A stretch of DNA of 64,000 nt from Metabacillus flavus (lineage in GTDB: Bacteria; Bacillota; Bacilli; Bacillales; Bacillaceae): positions 1,984,001 through 2,048,000 of the forward strand of contig NZ_JAGVRK010000001.1 of the NCBI RefSeq assembly GCF_018283675.1. Reading direction: 5' to 3'. This document shows, piece by piece, positions 24,216 to 37,833 of the stretch. The notes under the pieces are model-generated. The model searched no databases. It saw nothing but the letters and a program-made list of their open reading frames with translations, and was not told the origin of the DNA. The translations under genes and the position numbers were made by a program. Each line of letters starts with the position of its first letter. Position 1 is the first letter of the stretch.

Positions 24216-25712
24216 ATGGAAACCCGTCCAAATCAAGATTCAGCTCATTCTGCCAATCAAATTCAAACGATTGCCAGCTTGATCGAGAGCTGCAAAATGT
24301 CTTCCGATTTTGCTTCAGATAAGGCAGAGGGTTCTTTATTCAGTGTCCATTATTTTAAGCCGATTATCAATAAAGATGTGCTTCATCGAAGCATTATGCC
24401 TTATTTGAAAAACGCAGGTCAAAACATTAGTCTCATTGGACTGCAGACTGCTATTCCGATTGACCATTCAGTGATCAGTTCTGATCCCTCTGAAATAGAA
24501 GAATTATTGATGCGCGGACATATCCTTGTTATTCCAGCCGCAGCCGTGAAGGAGGCTCTTCTCATTGCCGCTCCTTCTATTGAAAAACGGCCTGTGGGAC
24601 AGCCGGAAGTGGAATACAGTGTTATTGGACCGAAAGAAGCATTTGTTGAGTCATTGGATATTAACCTTAACCTGGTACGCAAAAGAATGCCTACAAGAAA
24701 TCTTATTATCCAGGAACTGAAGGCAGGATCCATTTCAAAAACCAGGATCGCTGTCATTCATCTAAACGAAGTGGCTAACAAGGAAAATGTAGAGAAGGTT
24801 TTGCACAACATAAGAGGAATTCAATTTGACCAGATTGCTGACAGTTCCTTTATTTTGCAGCTGATCTCAGACAATAGCACTTCTCCCTTCCCGCAGATGA
24901 TTGATTCGGAACGACCGGATCGGGTAACAAGCGAATTGGCAGAGGGGAAGATCGCCATCATTGTTGATGGATCACCTCATGCTTTGATTTGTCCAACTAC
25001 ACTCATTCAGTTTTTTTCAGCATTCGAAGATTATTTTCTCCCATGGCCTATTGCATCTGTATTTCGGATGATCCGCTTGTTTGCGGTTTTCTTTTCAGTT
25101 GTTTCTACTTCCCTTTATGTAGCTGTCCTGACCTATCATTATGAAATGATTCCTTCCAATCTCCTGGATCCTCTTATCGCTTCCAGGAGCGGAATTCCAT
25201 TCCCGCCGATCATCGAGGCTATTATCCTTGAGCTAACGATTGAACTGCTGCGGGAAGCTGGAGCAAGACTTCCTCAAAAAATCGGACAGACAATCGGTAT
25301 CGTAGGCGGTATTGTCATAGGGACAGCTGCCGTTGAAGCAGGTTTGACAAGCAACGTTCTGCTTATCATCGTCTCTCTTGCTGCCCTGGCATCCTTTACA
25401 ACTCCCATTTACCAGATGGGAAATACGATCCGGCTCATCCGCTTTCCGTTTATTATCGGCGGGCAGCTTTGGGGGATCTTTGGAGTTTTCCTTTGCTTCG
25501 GCTTTTTTATCTGTCATATTCTTAGTCTTACCTCGTTTGGGAGACCTTATATTGCCCCGGTATACCCTTTAAGATGGAGAGATCTGAAGGATTCCCTGTT
25601 CAGACTCCCTTTCAGCGTTCAAAATACCAGACCGGTGCAGATGCGCTCCCAGGATCCGGTGCGGTTTCACCGCCCATCCAAGCAGCGAAAACCGGATATT
25701 GAAGAATCTTAA
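24216..25712 (+). CDS. GerA-family spore germinant receptor subunit A
   Basis: A 498-residue subunit A of a nutrient germinant receptor in the spore inner membrane. The N-terminal ~240 residues are the soluble GerA domain (ISLIGLQTAIPIDHS, then RKRMPTRNLIIQEL and DGSPHALICPTTLIQFF). The C-terminal half has four to five membrane helices with FPPIIEAIILELTIELLREAGARLP, the most conserved GerAA block. The ATG follows AAGGAG. It heads a three-gene gerA-type operon with a sigma-G-like promoter. The germinant cannot be predicted; I would call it GerK/GerA-like without choosing a symbol. Confidence 0.9.
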   Translation: METRPNQDSAHSANQIQTIASLIESCKMSSDFASDKAEGSLFSVHYFKPIINKDVLHRSIMPYLKNAGQNISLIGLQTAIPIDHSVISSDPSEIEELLMRGHILVIPAAAVKEALLIAAPSIEKRPVGQPEVEYSVIGPKEAFVESLDINLNLVRKRMPTRNLIIQELKAGSISKTRIAVIHLNEVANKENVEKVLHNIRGIQFDQIADSSFILQLISDNSTSPFPQMIDSERPDRVTSELAEGKIAIIVDGSPHALICPTTLIQFFSAFEDYFLPWPIASVFRMIRLFAVFFSVVSTSLYVAVLTYHYEMIPSNLLDPLIASRSGIPFPPIIEAIILELTIELLREAGARLPQKIGQTIGIVGGIVIGTAAVEAGLTSNVLLIIVSLAALASFTTPIYQMGNTIRLIRFPFIIGGQLWGIFGVFLCFGFFICHILSLTSFGRPYIAPVYPLRWRDLKDSLFRLPFSVQNTRPVQMRSQDPVRFHRPSKQRKPDIEES

Positions 25713-25729
25713 ATAAGGAGGAGTCCTCT

Positions 25730-26824
25730 TTGAAAACCATGTTGCCGCCAGACAGCAAAAAAGTCTCCCCCTTTTTTGTATTTTACCTTATCCACTCCCA
25801 GCAAATTGGTGTAGCGGTTTTAGGATTTGAACGGTATGTGGCCAAATCTGCAGGGTATGACGCATGGATTTCTGTTATTCTCTCAGGATTATCGATTATG
25901 GCGGTTGTTTGGTTCTGCTATAGAATTCTAATTAAGGATGGACATGATATTATTTCTGTCCATCATCAAATATTCGGTAAATACATAGGAAATGTCTTGA
26001 ATGTGGCATTGGTCAGCTATGCTTCGCTATTGGTTCTCTTAAATCTTCGAACATACGTTGAGGTCATTCAGGTATGGATGTTTCCTGAGACGTACCATTG
26101 GGTTTTCATTGCATTAATCCTGCTGCTCGCCTATTCCTTTGTATCCGGGGGATTCAGGGTAGTCACAGGGATTTGTTTTTTAAGTGTCATTTATGGGATT
26201 CCTCTTCTTTTTGTGAAGTATTTCCCGTTAAGAGAGGCTCAGGTTGGAAATCTCCTTCCTATTTTCTCGCATTCTTTTTCTGACATTATGGAGGCAACGA
26301 AAACGATGACCTTGAACTATCTTGGATATGAAACGCTGCTGATCTTTTTTCCATTTATCAAGGATGGAAAGAAATCAGAGAAGTGGGCCTACTACGGAGT
26401 ACTCGCTTCCATCGGTATTTATTTGCTGACTATTTTGACCTCGTTCGTGTACTTTGATCAGGATCAGCTCCGCACCACAATTTGGGCCACCCTGACGTTA
26501 TGGAAAATTGTTGATTTGATTATTATCGAACGATTTGAATACATCGGAATAGCGGCATGGCTTTTTATCGTTCTGCCTAATATTGCGCTGGGGCTCTGGG
26601 CGGCCAGCCGGGCCATCAACCGGTTTACTCCCCTCACTCAAAGAGTATCTTTAAAGGGAGTGGCGGCTGCCGTTTTAATTGGTGCGGTACTGATCACGGA
26701 GCGCACCCAAATTGACCAGCTCAATTTCATGGCCAATACCATTGGCTTCTATCTCGCTTATGTCTATATTCCTCTTATCTACATCTGCCAGCTGGCCGTT
26801 AATAAATGGAGGGTTTCAAAATGA
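25730..26824 (+). CDS. GerA-family spore germinant receptor subunit B
   Basis: A 364-residue integral membrane protein of the spore germination permease family (an APC-superfamily fold), with about ten helices. The N-terminal HSQQIGVAVLGFERYVAKSAGYDAWISVILSG is typical of GerAB/GerKB, which binds the nutrient germinant. The TTG at 25730 is taken as start because AAGGAGGAG lies just upstream; an ATG three codons later is too far from it. Its stop codon overlaps the start of subunit C in an ATGA junction, which indicates coupled translation. Confidence 0.9.
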   Translation: MKTMLPPDSKKVSPFFVFYLIHSQQIGVAVLGFERYVAKSAGYDAWISVILSGLSIMAVVWFCYRILIKDGHDIISVHHQIFGKYIGNVLNVALVSYASLLVLLNLRTYVEVIQVWMFPETYHWVFIALILLLAYSFVSGGFRVVTGICFLSVIYGIPLLFVKYFPLREAQVGNLLPIFSHSFSDIMEATKTMTLNYLGYETLLIFFPFIKDGKKSEKWAYYGVLASIGIYLLTILTSFVYFDQDQLRTTIWATLTLWKIVDLIIIERFEYIGIAAWLFIVLPNIALGLWAASRAINRFTPLTQRVSLKGVAAAVLIGAVLITERTQIDQLNFMANTIGFYLAYVYIPLIYICQLAVNKWRVSK

Positions 26825-27891
26825 GGAGATGCTTCTTGCTCTTTCTTTCTCTTAGCCTTATGACTGGATGTACTCCAGAGCAGCAAATACTTGAAGAGCT
26901 CCAGCTTGTTCAGACAATCGGCTATGATTATGTCAGCGAGGATAAAATTCTGGGCACAGGAGGATCCACCTCGATACCGCCGGGCCAGCAGTCCCTTCCG
27001 ACAGACGAAGTGTTTTCCGCAGTTGGGTACACAAGTAAGCAAATCAGGCAAAAGCTTCAGAACGAATCCACAAAGCCGATTGTAATCGGGCGCGTCGGAG
27101 TTGTTCTATTCAATCAGAAGCTGGCAGAAAAGGGCATTTCCGACCTTCTCGATAACCTGCAGCGTGATCCGGAGATTGGGAGGGACATTTTTTTAGCCCT
27201 GGCACAGGATAGTTCCCAAAAAATAATCAGTACAAAATACAGCACCAGTGTGCCTACTTCCAATTATATTTTTGATTTGATCCAGCAAAACATGGAACAG
27301 GACATGCCCAGAATAAATCTCCACGCGTTCTTGTACAGGTACTACGGCAAAGGGCTGAATGCCTACATGCCTATCCTCCAAAAAATAGATGACCGCTTGA
27401 AAATTATCGGAATCGGGATTTTTAAAGATGACAGGCTTGTCCAGCAAATTAATACCGAGGAAGCTTATTATCTAAAAATGGCTGAAGATACGATTAAAAA
27501 AGGCATCCTTGAAATTGATTTTAAGAATAAAAAACTGTCCATTGAAAACCTGTCCTCAAAACCGAAGATTACAGTGGAAAAGCGCAATGGATCTTATAAG
27601 ACTGAGCTCACCCTGAAGATTAAAGGAAGGATCTCCGAAGGCGGTGGATTTAGGATGACAAGCAAGAACATCATCAGCGGAATAGAAAAAACAACACGTA
27701 AGCAAATTGAGCAGCATATGGAAAAACTGATCCAATCCTTTCAGGAGAATCAAGTCGATCCGATCGGATTCAAACGGAAGGCTATGCAAAATCGTACATT
27801 TTCAAATAAAAAATGGGGAGACCAGTATGCGAAAATGCCAATCCGCGTAAATGTAGAGGTTGCCATTATTCATGCGGGAATCATGGAATAG
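26821..27891 (+). CDS. GerA-family spore germinant receptor subunit C (lipoprotein)
   Basis: A 356-residue lipoprotein subunit. The N-terminus MRRCFLLFLSLSLMTGC is a signal with a lipobox, so Cys17 is lipidated and anchors the protein in the spore inner membrane. The Ger(x)C domain follows, with EELQLVQTIGYDY near the start and IGIGIFKDDRLV in the middle. The ATG follows GGAGGG and overlaps the subunit B stop. The three subunits make one receptor. A hairpin terminator follows about 135 bp downstream. Confidence 0.9.
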   Translation: MRRCFLLFLSLSLMTGCTPEQQILEELQLVQTIGYDYVSEDKILGTGGSTSIPPGQQSLPTDEVFSAVGYTSKQIRQKLQNESTKPIVIGRVGVVLFNQKLAEKGISDLLDNLQRDPEIGRDIFLALAQDSSQKIISTKYSTSVPTSNYIFDLIQQNMEQDMPRINLHAFLYRYYGKGLNAYMPILQKIDDRLKIIGIGIFKDDRLVQQINTEEAYYLKMAEDTIKKGILEIDFKNKKLSIENLSSKPKITVEKRNGSYKTELTLKIKGRISEGGGFRMTSKNIISGIEKTTRKQIEQHMEKLIQSFQENQVDPIGFKRKAMQNRTFSNKKWGDQYAKMPIRVNVEVAIIHAGIME

Positions 27892-28025
27892 CCCAAGTTT
27901 TGTATAAATCCAATGCGTTTTTCGATAGTCGGCAGGGACATTTCATTCACGCGGCTTATATCTCAATTATTAGATTGCACCTTGGCATCTACATTGGTAA
28001 GAGCAAACCGTGTTCCTTTCTAAAG

Positions 28026-28063
28026 CTGAAAAAACCAAGTCTTCATTTGACTTGGTTTTTCAG
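28026..28063. terminator. Bidirectional terminator between the germination operon and hemAT
   Basis: CTGAAAAAACCAAGTC pairs with GACTTGGTTTTTCAG around a 7-nt loop. It serves the two convergent transcripts. Confidence 0.75.
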
Positions 28064-28104
28064 CAGATATAATTTGCGTTCCTCCATCATTGAGGAAACC
28101 AGCA

Positions 28105-29400
28105 TTAATCCATTTCCTGAGTAATGCCAGTAAGGCTGTCAGCTGATGAAGCCACCTCATGAAAGGCTTTTCCCAGATCCTGTACTACTTCATTGAATGT
28201 GGTTAATTCGATTTCGATTTTATCATTTTGCTGTTTAGTTTCAGCCATTGCGGTTAAAATTTGTTCAAAGTGGTTTTTGGTTTCTGTCATGCTGCTGTTG
28301 CCTGTTTGTACTGCTTCTGTTATTTTTTCTAAAGATTTTGTAAGCTTTTCAGTTTGTGAGTTTGTGTTCATAATTAATGCAGATACATTATCCACTGACT
28401 TCTTGGTTTGTTCTGAAAGCTTTCGGACTTCTCCTGCAACGACAGCAAAGCCCTTCCCCTGCTCTCCGGCTCTCGCAGCTTCAATTGCGGCATTCAACGA
28501 AAGCAAATTAGTCTGGTCAGCAATTCCTTTAACAATTGCCACAATTTCCTGCATCCTTTTTGAAATGTCTAGAAGTACGGCTGTATCCTTAGAAATGTCT
28601 GCTACTGAACTTTGTATTTTTATCATATTGTCATTCTGCTTGTTCAGCTGCTCCTTTCCAAAACCCGCTCTCTCTTCAGTAAGCAAAGATAACTCCGAAG
28701 CGTTATTGGCTAGGGATACAATCTCTTGGGATTGAGATTCAAGCTGTTGAAATGCAGCATTGGTTTCTTCTGAAATAGCCGCTAAATTTTGAGAAGCGCT
28801 AGAAACATTTTCTCTTATTTTTTTCTTCTCTTCTTCCGCTTCCTGTTTCAATCTTGCAGTCTCAGCATCATATGCTTCAAGGACTAATTGCTGCTCAAGA
28901 TTTACTATTTTTGATACAGACTTGATTGTCTTCACTTTGTCGTCATTCTCTGCAACCGTCTGCTCGATGATGCCGATTAAAGATAAAAAAAGATCCTGAA
29001 ACGCACACATATACCATTTTGATTCTAAACCAATTCTTACATGAACATGAGCAATGCGCACTCTTTTCTCAATATAAGTTTCATCAATCTCTCCTTCAAA
29101 TATTTCAATGATATGCCGTTTAAGCGTTTTTTTTAATCGTTCAATTGAGCTGTGATTCTCTATGATCGAAAGCAATGATTCCTGGTGCCCGAGAGTTTTA
29201 TAGAATCTGTCAACAATTTCGTTAATATGATCTTCTACTGCCGGCCGCAGGCTTTTAATCAGATTTAAATCTTCTTCCTTAAGTTCAATCATTTGAATTT
29301 GCTTTATGATTTCATTGTTTGGATTGATTTTTATTAATTCTTTTTCTTTTCTTATTGGTTCTGTTATTTCAATCTTTTGCCTCTGTTTTTTAAAAATCAT
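28105..29400 (-). CDS. hemAT: Heme-based aerotaxis receptor HemAT (globin-coupled chemoreceptor)
   Basis: A 431-residue soluble chemoreceptor that senses oxygen. Residues ~30-190 form the globin domain; HVRIGL gives a proximal heme histidine at residue 120, and FYKTL gives the distal tyrosine at 67. The 53-residue spacing equals that of B. subtilis HemAT (Tyr70/His123). After a linker helix, the C-terminal half is the methyl-accepting signalling domain with the hairpin tip [20 protein letters not shown]. There are no membrane helices. The ATG follows AGGAGGAG by 4 bp; an in-frame extension upstream lacks a ribosome site. It signals to CheA/CheW encoded elsewhere. Confidence 0.92.
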   Translation of the reverse strand: MIFKKQRQKIEITEPIRKEKELIKINPNNEIIKQIQMIELKEEDLNLIKSLRPAVEDHINEIVDRFYKTLGHQESLLSIIENHSSIERLKKTLKRHIIEIFEGEIDETYIEKRVRIAHVHVRIGLESKWYMCAFQDLFLSLIGIIEQTVAENDDKVKTIKSVSKIVNLEQQLVLEAYDAETARLKQEAEEEKKKIRENVSSASQNLAAISEETNAAFQQLESQSQEIVSLANNASELSLLTEERAGFGKEQLNKQNDNMIKIQSSVADISKDTAVLLDISKRMQEIVAIVKGIADQTNLLSLNAAIEAARAGEQGKGFAVVAGEVRKLSEQTKKSVDNVSALIMNTNSQTEKLTKSLEKITEAVQTGNSSMTETKNHFEQILTAMAETKQQNDKIEIELTTFNEVVQDLGKAFHEVASSADSLTGITQEMD

Positions 29401-29648
29401 GCTGCTCCTCCTGCTTTTGAGTATATTCTGGTGAATTATACCAAACAATTATGTATAAATAGAGCTTTTTTTACAATTTTTTAGTTTTTTAAGTTTTCGT
29501 TGTTTCAAAATCTTAGTTGTGCTAGAATTTGACACGCATTGCTTTATTATAGTGAAATGATTAAAGTGGAATTTTTTTATTTTTTTGAATACTTTTGTGA
29601 TTTTATTCACAAAATAATCCATTAGAGATTGAACTAGGAGTGGTTATT

Positions 29649-30986
29649 TTGCAGCAGCAGTTAAAGAAAGAAATTGGTTTTCTAGCCGCTTTAACAACGG
29701 TCATCGGCACCGTTATTGGAGCTGGCGTATTTTTTAAGCCGACCGCGGTTTATAGTTCAACCGGCTCGGCAAGCTTAGGATTACTCGCCTGGTTTATAGG
29801 AGGCGTACTGACAATTTGTGCCGGATTGACAGCAGCGGAATTGTCTGCAGCCATTCCTGAAACAGGCGGAATGATGGCCTATTTAAAGCGTACATACGGA
29901 AATTTAACAGCCTTTCTGCTTGGATGGGCTCAAACTGTCATTTATTTTCCCGCTAATATTGCGGCATTGGCTATCATTTTTGGAACACAAACCGTCAGCT
30001 TGTTTGGTTTAGCTGCGAATGATCATAAAATGCTGATCGTCGGGATCGCAGCCGCAACCGCCATTTTTTTAACCCTGCTCAACTTTCTTGGAGCAAAGGC
30101 TGCCGGCGGGATTCAAACCGTGGCCACCATCTGCAAATTGATTCCATTAGCTCTTATCATTATTTTTGGTCTGCTTCATGAAGGAAGTGTGCCCTTTCAA
30201 TTGTTTCCTGTTGAACCAGGACCGGAGCAATCTTCTTTTCTAACCGCGCTTGGGGCAGGTTTGCTTGCTACCATGTTCGCTTATGATGGATGGATTCTTG
30301 TTGGAAATATCGCGGGGGAAATGAGGAACCCGAAAAAGGATTTACCGAAAGCGATTATTTTAGGTTTATCCGCGGTTATGGCCATTTATTTGCTGATCAA
30401 TGTTGCCTTTTTAATGGTGATGTCTGCAGCATCCCTTGCAGGAACGGATACGCCTGCATCAGACGCTGCACAGCTCATATTCGGTTCTATGGGCGGAAAA
30501 CTCGTCAGTATCGGAATTCTTATTTCCGTGTTTGGTTCCATCAACGGATATGTAATGACAGGAATCCGTGTACCATATGCGATGGCTATGGAAAACAAAC
30601 TGCCATTCAGCAAGTGGTTTGCAAAACTATCTTCTAAAAGCAGGATTCCATATAACTCAGGACTTTTTATCCTCTTGATTGCGATCATCATGATGTTTAT
30701 TGGCGGATTCAACACGCTGACAGACATGCTCATTTTTGTCATTTGGATTTTCTACACGATGACGTTTGCGGCTGTCATGATTCTGCGTAAGCGGGAGCCG
30801 AAACTTGTCCGTCCTTACAAAGTGCCGCTGTATCCTGTTTTACCGGTCATTGCGATCCTTGGAGGATTATTCATCGTCATTAATACCCTGTTAACTCAGC
30901 CTGTGCTCGCACTATGCGGATTAGCGATAACAGCTCTGGGTCTTCCCGTTTATTATGGAATGCGCAGCAAGCATATCAATGTATGA
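29649..30986 (+). CDS. APC-family amino acid permease (SteT-like)
   Basis: A 445-residue amino acid transporter with twelve predicted helices. The first helix motif TTVIGTVIGAGVFFKP is the APC unwound glycine-rich segment, and the length and N-terminus resemble B. subtilis SteT (YkbA), a serine/threonine exchanger. The start is probably the TTG at 29649, 8 bp after AGGAG; the GTG at 29640 overlaps that ribosome site. The gene is convergent with the hut operon, which here lacks a hutM permease, but nothing shows that this protein carries histidine. It ends in a clear terminator. Confidence 0.83.
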   Translation: MQQQLKKEIGFLAALTTVIGTVIGAGVFFKPTAVYSSTGSASLGLLAWFIGGVLTICAGLTAAELSAAIPETGGMMAYLKRTYGNLTAFLLGWAQTVIYFPANIAALAIIFGTQTVSLFGLAANDHKMLIVGIAAATAIFLTLLNFLGAKAAGGIQTVATICKLIPLALIIIFGLLHEGSVPFQLFPVEPGPEQSSFLTALGAGLLATMFAYDGWILVGNIAGEMRNPKKDLPKAIILGLSAVMAIYLLINVAFLMVMSAASLAGTDTPASDAAQLIFGSMGGKLVSIGILISVFGSINGYVMTGIRVPYAMAMENKLPFSKWFAKLSSKSRIPYNSGLFILLIAIIMMFIGGFNTLTDMLIFVIWIFYTMTFAAVMILRKREPKLVRPYKVPLYPVLPVIAILGGLFIVINTLLTQPVLALCGLAITALGLPVYYGMRSKHINV

Positions 30987-30994
30987 TCAAAAAA

Positions 30995-31043
30995 CAAAGG
31001 CTCAGATAGGCTGGTTTATGCGCCCTATCTGAGCCTCTTTTGT
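30995..31043. terminator. Terminator between the permease gene and the hut operon
   Basis: A 13-bp stem (AGGCTCAGATAGG/CCTATCTGAGCCT) with A-rich and T-rich flanks, suited to both convergent transcripts. Confidence 0.82.
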
Positions 31044-31076
31044 ATGAGCGGGATATCAAGATATCATATTTCCTCT

Positions 31077-34921
<3,845 letters not shown>

Positions 34922-34940
<19 letters not shown>

Positions 34941-36460
34941 TTCTCAAACTCCCTTCCTTCGTCTAAAGCTGTCCATCCGGCTTTATTTTTTTTTAGCCAT
35001 TCCGCCATGTTCTCTATGTCTTCCGAAAACACCCGGTCCTTGGTGATGGAAGGCACAATCTCCCTTGCTTCATCATAATAAGCCCGGGTTGCAGGAGCCA
35101 TCTTATTGATGCCGCGGAACTGAACGGCTTGAAGGGCGCAAATGCACTCAATTGCCAGCACCCGGCGCACATTTTGAATGATGCTGAAGCAGTGGCGGGC
35201 GGCAATCGTTCCCATGCTTACGTGATCCTCCTGATTCGCTGAAGACGGGATTGAATCCACACTTGCGGGATGGGCAAGTGTTTTGTTTTCCGATACAAAC
35301 GAGGCAGCGCAATACTGCATGATCATCGCACCGGACTGAAGACCGGGCTGAGCGCTTAAAAAGGGCGGCAGATCATTGAGCTGAGGATTCACGAGCCGTT
35401 CGATTCTCCGTTCTGAAATGCTTGCAAACTCCGCCATGGCAATTTTCATAAAATCCATGGCAAGGGCAATGGGCTGTCCGTGAAAATTCCCTCCTGAAAT
35501 TACCGTGAGGCCTCCGTCAAAAATCAGCGGATTATCGGTCGCTGCGTTTATTTCGATCTCAAGCTTTTCTTTCACATAATCAAGAGCCTGCCAGGAAGCC
35601 CCGTGCACTTGGGGGATACATCTAAGAGAATAGGCATCCTGAACCCGTTTTTCTCCTTGCCTTGTCACTAACTTGCTTCCTGTAAGCATTATTCGCATCC
35701 GTTCCGCAACCGCTGATTGCTGCGGAAATCCTCTCGCTTCATGGATGGCAGGGTGAAAGGCATCCATAATCCCTTCCAGACCCTCCATCGTAAGCGATGC
35801 GATTATTTCGCTTTGCAAGGCAAGTTGTTCTGCCTCTAAATAGCTGATCACCCCCATTGCGGTCATCGCCTGGGTTCCATTGATTAATGCGAGACCTTCT
35901 TTCGCTTCCAGGATAAGCGGTGAAAGGCCTGCATGATGAAATGCTTCAGAAGCTTTACACACTTTTCCTGAATAAAACACTTTGCCTTCGCCGATTAGGA
36001 CAAGGGCTAGATGGGAGAGCGGTGCAAGGTCACCTGACGCCCCTAAAGATCCCTGCTGCGGAATGACTGGATGAATGTGTTGATTAAGCAGTTCAGCAAG
36101 CAGCTCTGCCAAAATAGGACGGATTCCTGAAAAGCCTTTTAGTAATGCGTTGAGGCGCAAAAGGACCATCGCTCTTGATACAGGCTCAGGAAAAGGATCT
36201 CCTACCCCGCATGCATGGGAGCGAATCAAGTTCAGCTGCAGCTCATTTACATCTTTCTCACCAATCACGACATCGCTGAATTTGCCGAAACCCGTATTGA
36301 TTCCATATACTGTCTTTTTATCCCGGACGATTTTCAATACCGCTTCCCTGCTTTGTTCTACTTTACGCATGCTTTCTGGCTTGAGAACGATTCGTTCCCC
36401 ATCCAGACAAATTTTCCTTACCTCTTCAAGTGAGAGCGTCTCACCCGTTAAAACAACCAT
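34922..36460 (-). CDS. hutH: Histidine ammonia-lyase
   Basis: A 512-residue lyase that removes ammonia from histidine to give urocanate. The Ala-Ser-Gly triad that cyclises to the MIO cofactor is at residues 141-143 ([14 protein letters not shown]). Other conserved blocks are [10 protein letters not shown] and ALINGTQAM. The ATG at 36460 follows AGGAGGGG; an upstream in-frame TTG is not needed. It is the first structural gene after hutP, and the terminator-like leader between the two is the likely HutP control point. Confidence 0.95.
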
Positions 36461-36478
36461 TTTGACCCCTCCTAAACT

Positions 36479-36522
36479 CAAAAAAGAGACGACAATGGCA
36501 TAAAAACACCATCATCGCCTCC
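36479..36522 (-). terminator. Leader terminator of the hut operon (HutP-controlled attenuator)
   Basis: On the minus strand GAGGCGATGATGG and CCATTGTCGTCTC pair over 13 bp, with three G:U pairs, and are followed by six T. It sits between hutP and hutH, as in B. subtilis, where histidine-loaded HutP prevents termination. It ends about 8 bp before the hutH ribosome site. Confidence 0.78.
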
Positions 36523-36542
36523 TCATGACTTATGAACTATAG
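36522..36542 (-). promoter_or_regulatory. Candidate HutP RNA-binding triplets
   Basis: Just before the leader terminator the hut mRNA reads TATAGTTCATAAGTCATGAG, with TAG, AAG and GAG triplets 7-8 nt apart. HutP recognises NAG triplets at about this spacing. The match is suggestive, not proven. Confidence 0.45.
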
Positions 36543-36553
36543 GCAATGTTTCT

Positions 36554-36991
36554 TCATATATGATTAATTCCCAGACCAACCGTTTCATGCTCGAGCCCTT
36601 TAATCGGGGCGCCGATTGTTCCATAAAATGCGACGGCAATCCATTCTCCTTCTGATTCCTCTGCATATGGCCTGCCCCTTACAATGGCAAACCTCAAGCC
36701 TACCGTCCGGCTCATCTCGCCAATAGAGGGCTGACCGCGGGTAACCCCTTCAATCCCCTCTAAAACAGCATGATAAAGTGCGTGGGTTTCCCTGTAGCAG
36801 TTTTCCAGAATCAGCTCATTCCTTTTTGCTGCGGTTTCAACTGCCGCAATGACCTTTTGCATATTCATTGACCCTACTTTGCCCTGACAATAAAGGATTT
36901 TATCAAAAGACGGCTTGATCAAATCCAACTCTTCATCTGTCAATGAAGCAAGAAGAACCGCGTATTTACCAATGTGTGCTTTCAATGTCAT
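36554..36991 (-). CDS. hutP: Hut operon positive regulator HutP (RNA antiterminator)
   Basis: A 145-residue RNA-binding protein that forms hexamers. With L-histidine and Mg2+ it binds NAG triplets in the hut leader and stops the leader terminator from forming. The conserved tail [22 protein letters not shown] carries the metal/histidine-binding residues, and [10 protein letters not shown] is in place. It is the first gene of the operon, with its own promoter, and the terminator it should control lies directly downstream. Confidence 0.93.
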   Translation of the reverse strand: MTLKAHIGKYAVLLASLTDEELDLIKPSFDKILYCQGKVGSMNMQKVIAAVETAAKRNELILENCYRETHALYHAVLEGIEGVTRGQPSIGEMSRTVGLRFAIVRGRPYAEESEGEWIAVAFYGTIGAPIKGLEHETVGLGINHI

Positions 36992-37040
36992 AAGCAGCCT
37001 CTTTTGTCTGAATTTTCTCTATTCACTAATATCTAATGTT

Positions 37041-37070
37041 ATTCTATGGGTTTATTCTTCGCTGTGTCAA
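37041..37070 (-). promoter_or_regulatory. Sigma-A promoter of the hut operon
   Basis: On the minus strand TTGACA (37065-37070) and TAGAAT (37041-37046) are 18 bp apart, about 50 bp before hutP. Confidence 0.6.
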
Positions 37071-37340
37071 TTACTATTGGAAAATTTCAGTTTGTTACCA
37101 ATATGTTTATTAAAGAAAGAAAGCTCTTGGAAAAGGATTAAAAAAGAGGGAGTTTAGTTTTTAAAAGCAAAATTTGTTAAATTTAATAACTATTATATGG
37201 TAAAATATACATAAAATGTTGGGATATATGGAATAAAAATCCTTATTTCAAGGTGTATAGACCTGTGTTCGATCGGGACTTATATTCAATCATTCAGGAA
37301 AAAACAGCATCGATATTGTTTACTGGGAGGTAAACCAATT

Positions 37341-37784
37341 ATGTCACTTTTTGCATTTTCAATTTTATTGCAGATTTTATTATTTTTTTACTTTGAAGCA
37401 ACGACATTGCTCAACCTGTACCCCTGGAATGATCTGGCTAAATACACGAACCGGGAGAAAACACTTGAAGCTGCTTCAAATGGATTGGTCATCTTAATCA
37501 GTATGGGTTTATTTATTTCCCATATTAAATGGCTCATGACGATATCTGTTATATTTTGGTTCATCTTTTTGATTATGCAGCTTTTAACTTGGTGGATGCC
37601 TTATTTAACAGGAAGACATTTAAAGCAATTTCCGAAATCACTTTATGAGACTCACTTTATAAGGACAATAAAAATATTGCCTCGCGTGAAGGATCATATC
37701 GTACCGGATGCCCAGCATAATGTTCTGCAGTTCATTTCACTCATTACTGTTATTGTAAGTGCACTGTCTATTTTTTACGCATAA
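37341..37784 (+). CDS. Membrane protein of unknown function, four helices
   Basis: A 147-residue membrane protein I do not recognise. Four hydrophobic stretches are visible: residues ~3-20, ~47-62, ~65-88 and ~128-146. A positively charged loop between the third and fourth (GRHLKQFPKSLYETHF...RVKDH) should be cytoplasmic. The ATG follows GGGAGGT. It is monocistronic, reads away from hutP and convergently towards the MurNAc operon. The ~270 bp upstream (37071-37340) are AT-rich and show no other gene. Confidence 0.62.
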   Translation: MSLFAFSILLQILLFFYFEATTLLNLYPWNDLAKYTNREKTLEAASNGLVILISMGLFISHIKWLMTISVIFWFIFLIMQLLTWWMPYLTGRHLKQFPKSLYETHFIRTIKILPRVKDHIVPDAQHNVLQFISLITVIVSALSIFYA

Positions 37785-37804
37785 AATATATTTTCAGAAT
37801 TGAA

Positions 37805-37830
37805 GAGAAGGCTCCAGCAGGAGCCTTCTC
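37805..37830. terminator. Hairpin between the membrane protein gene and the MurNAc operon
   Basis: A perfect 11-bp stem (GAGAAGGCTCC/GGAGCCTTCTC) with a 4-nt loop. T-rich tails are weak on both strands, so its strength is uncertain. Confidence 0.6.
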
Positions 37831-37833
37831 CGA

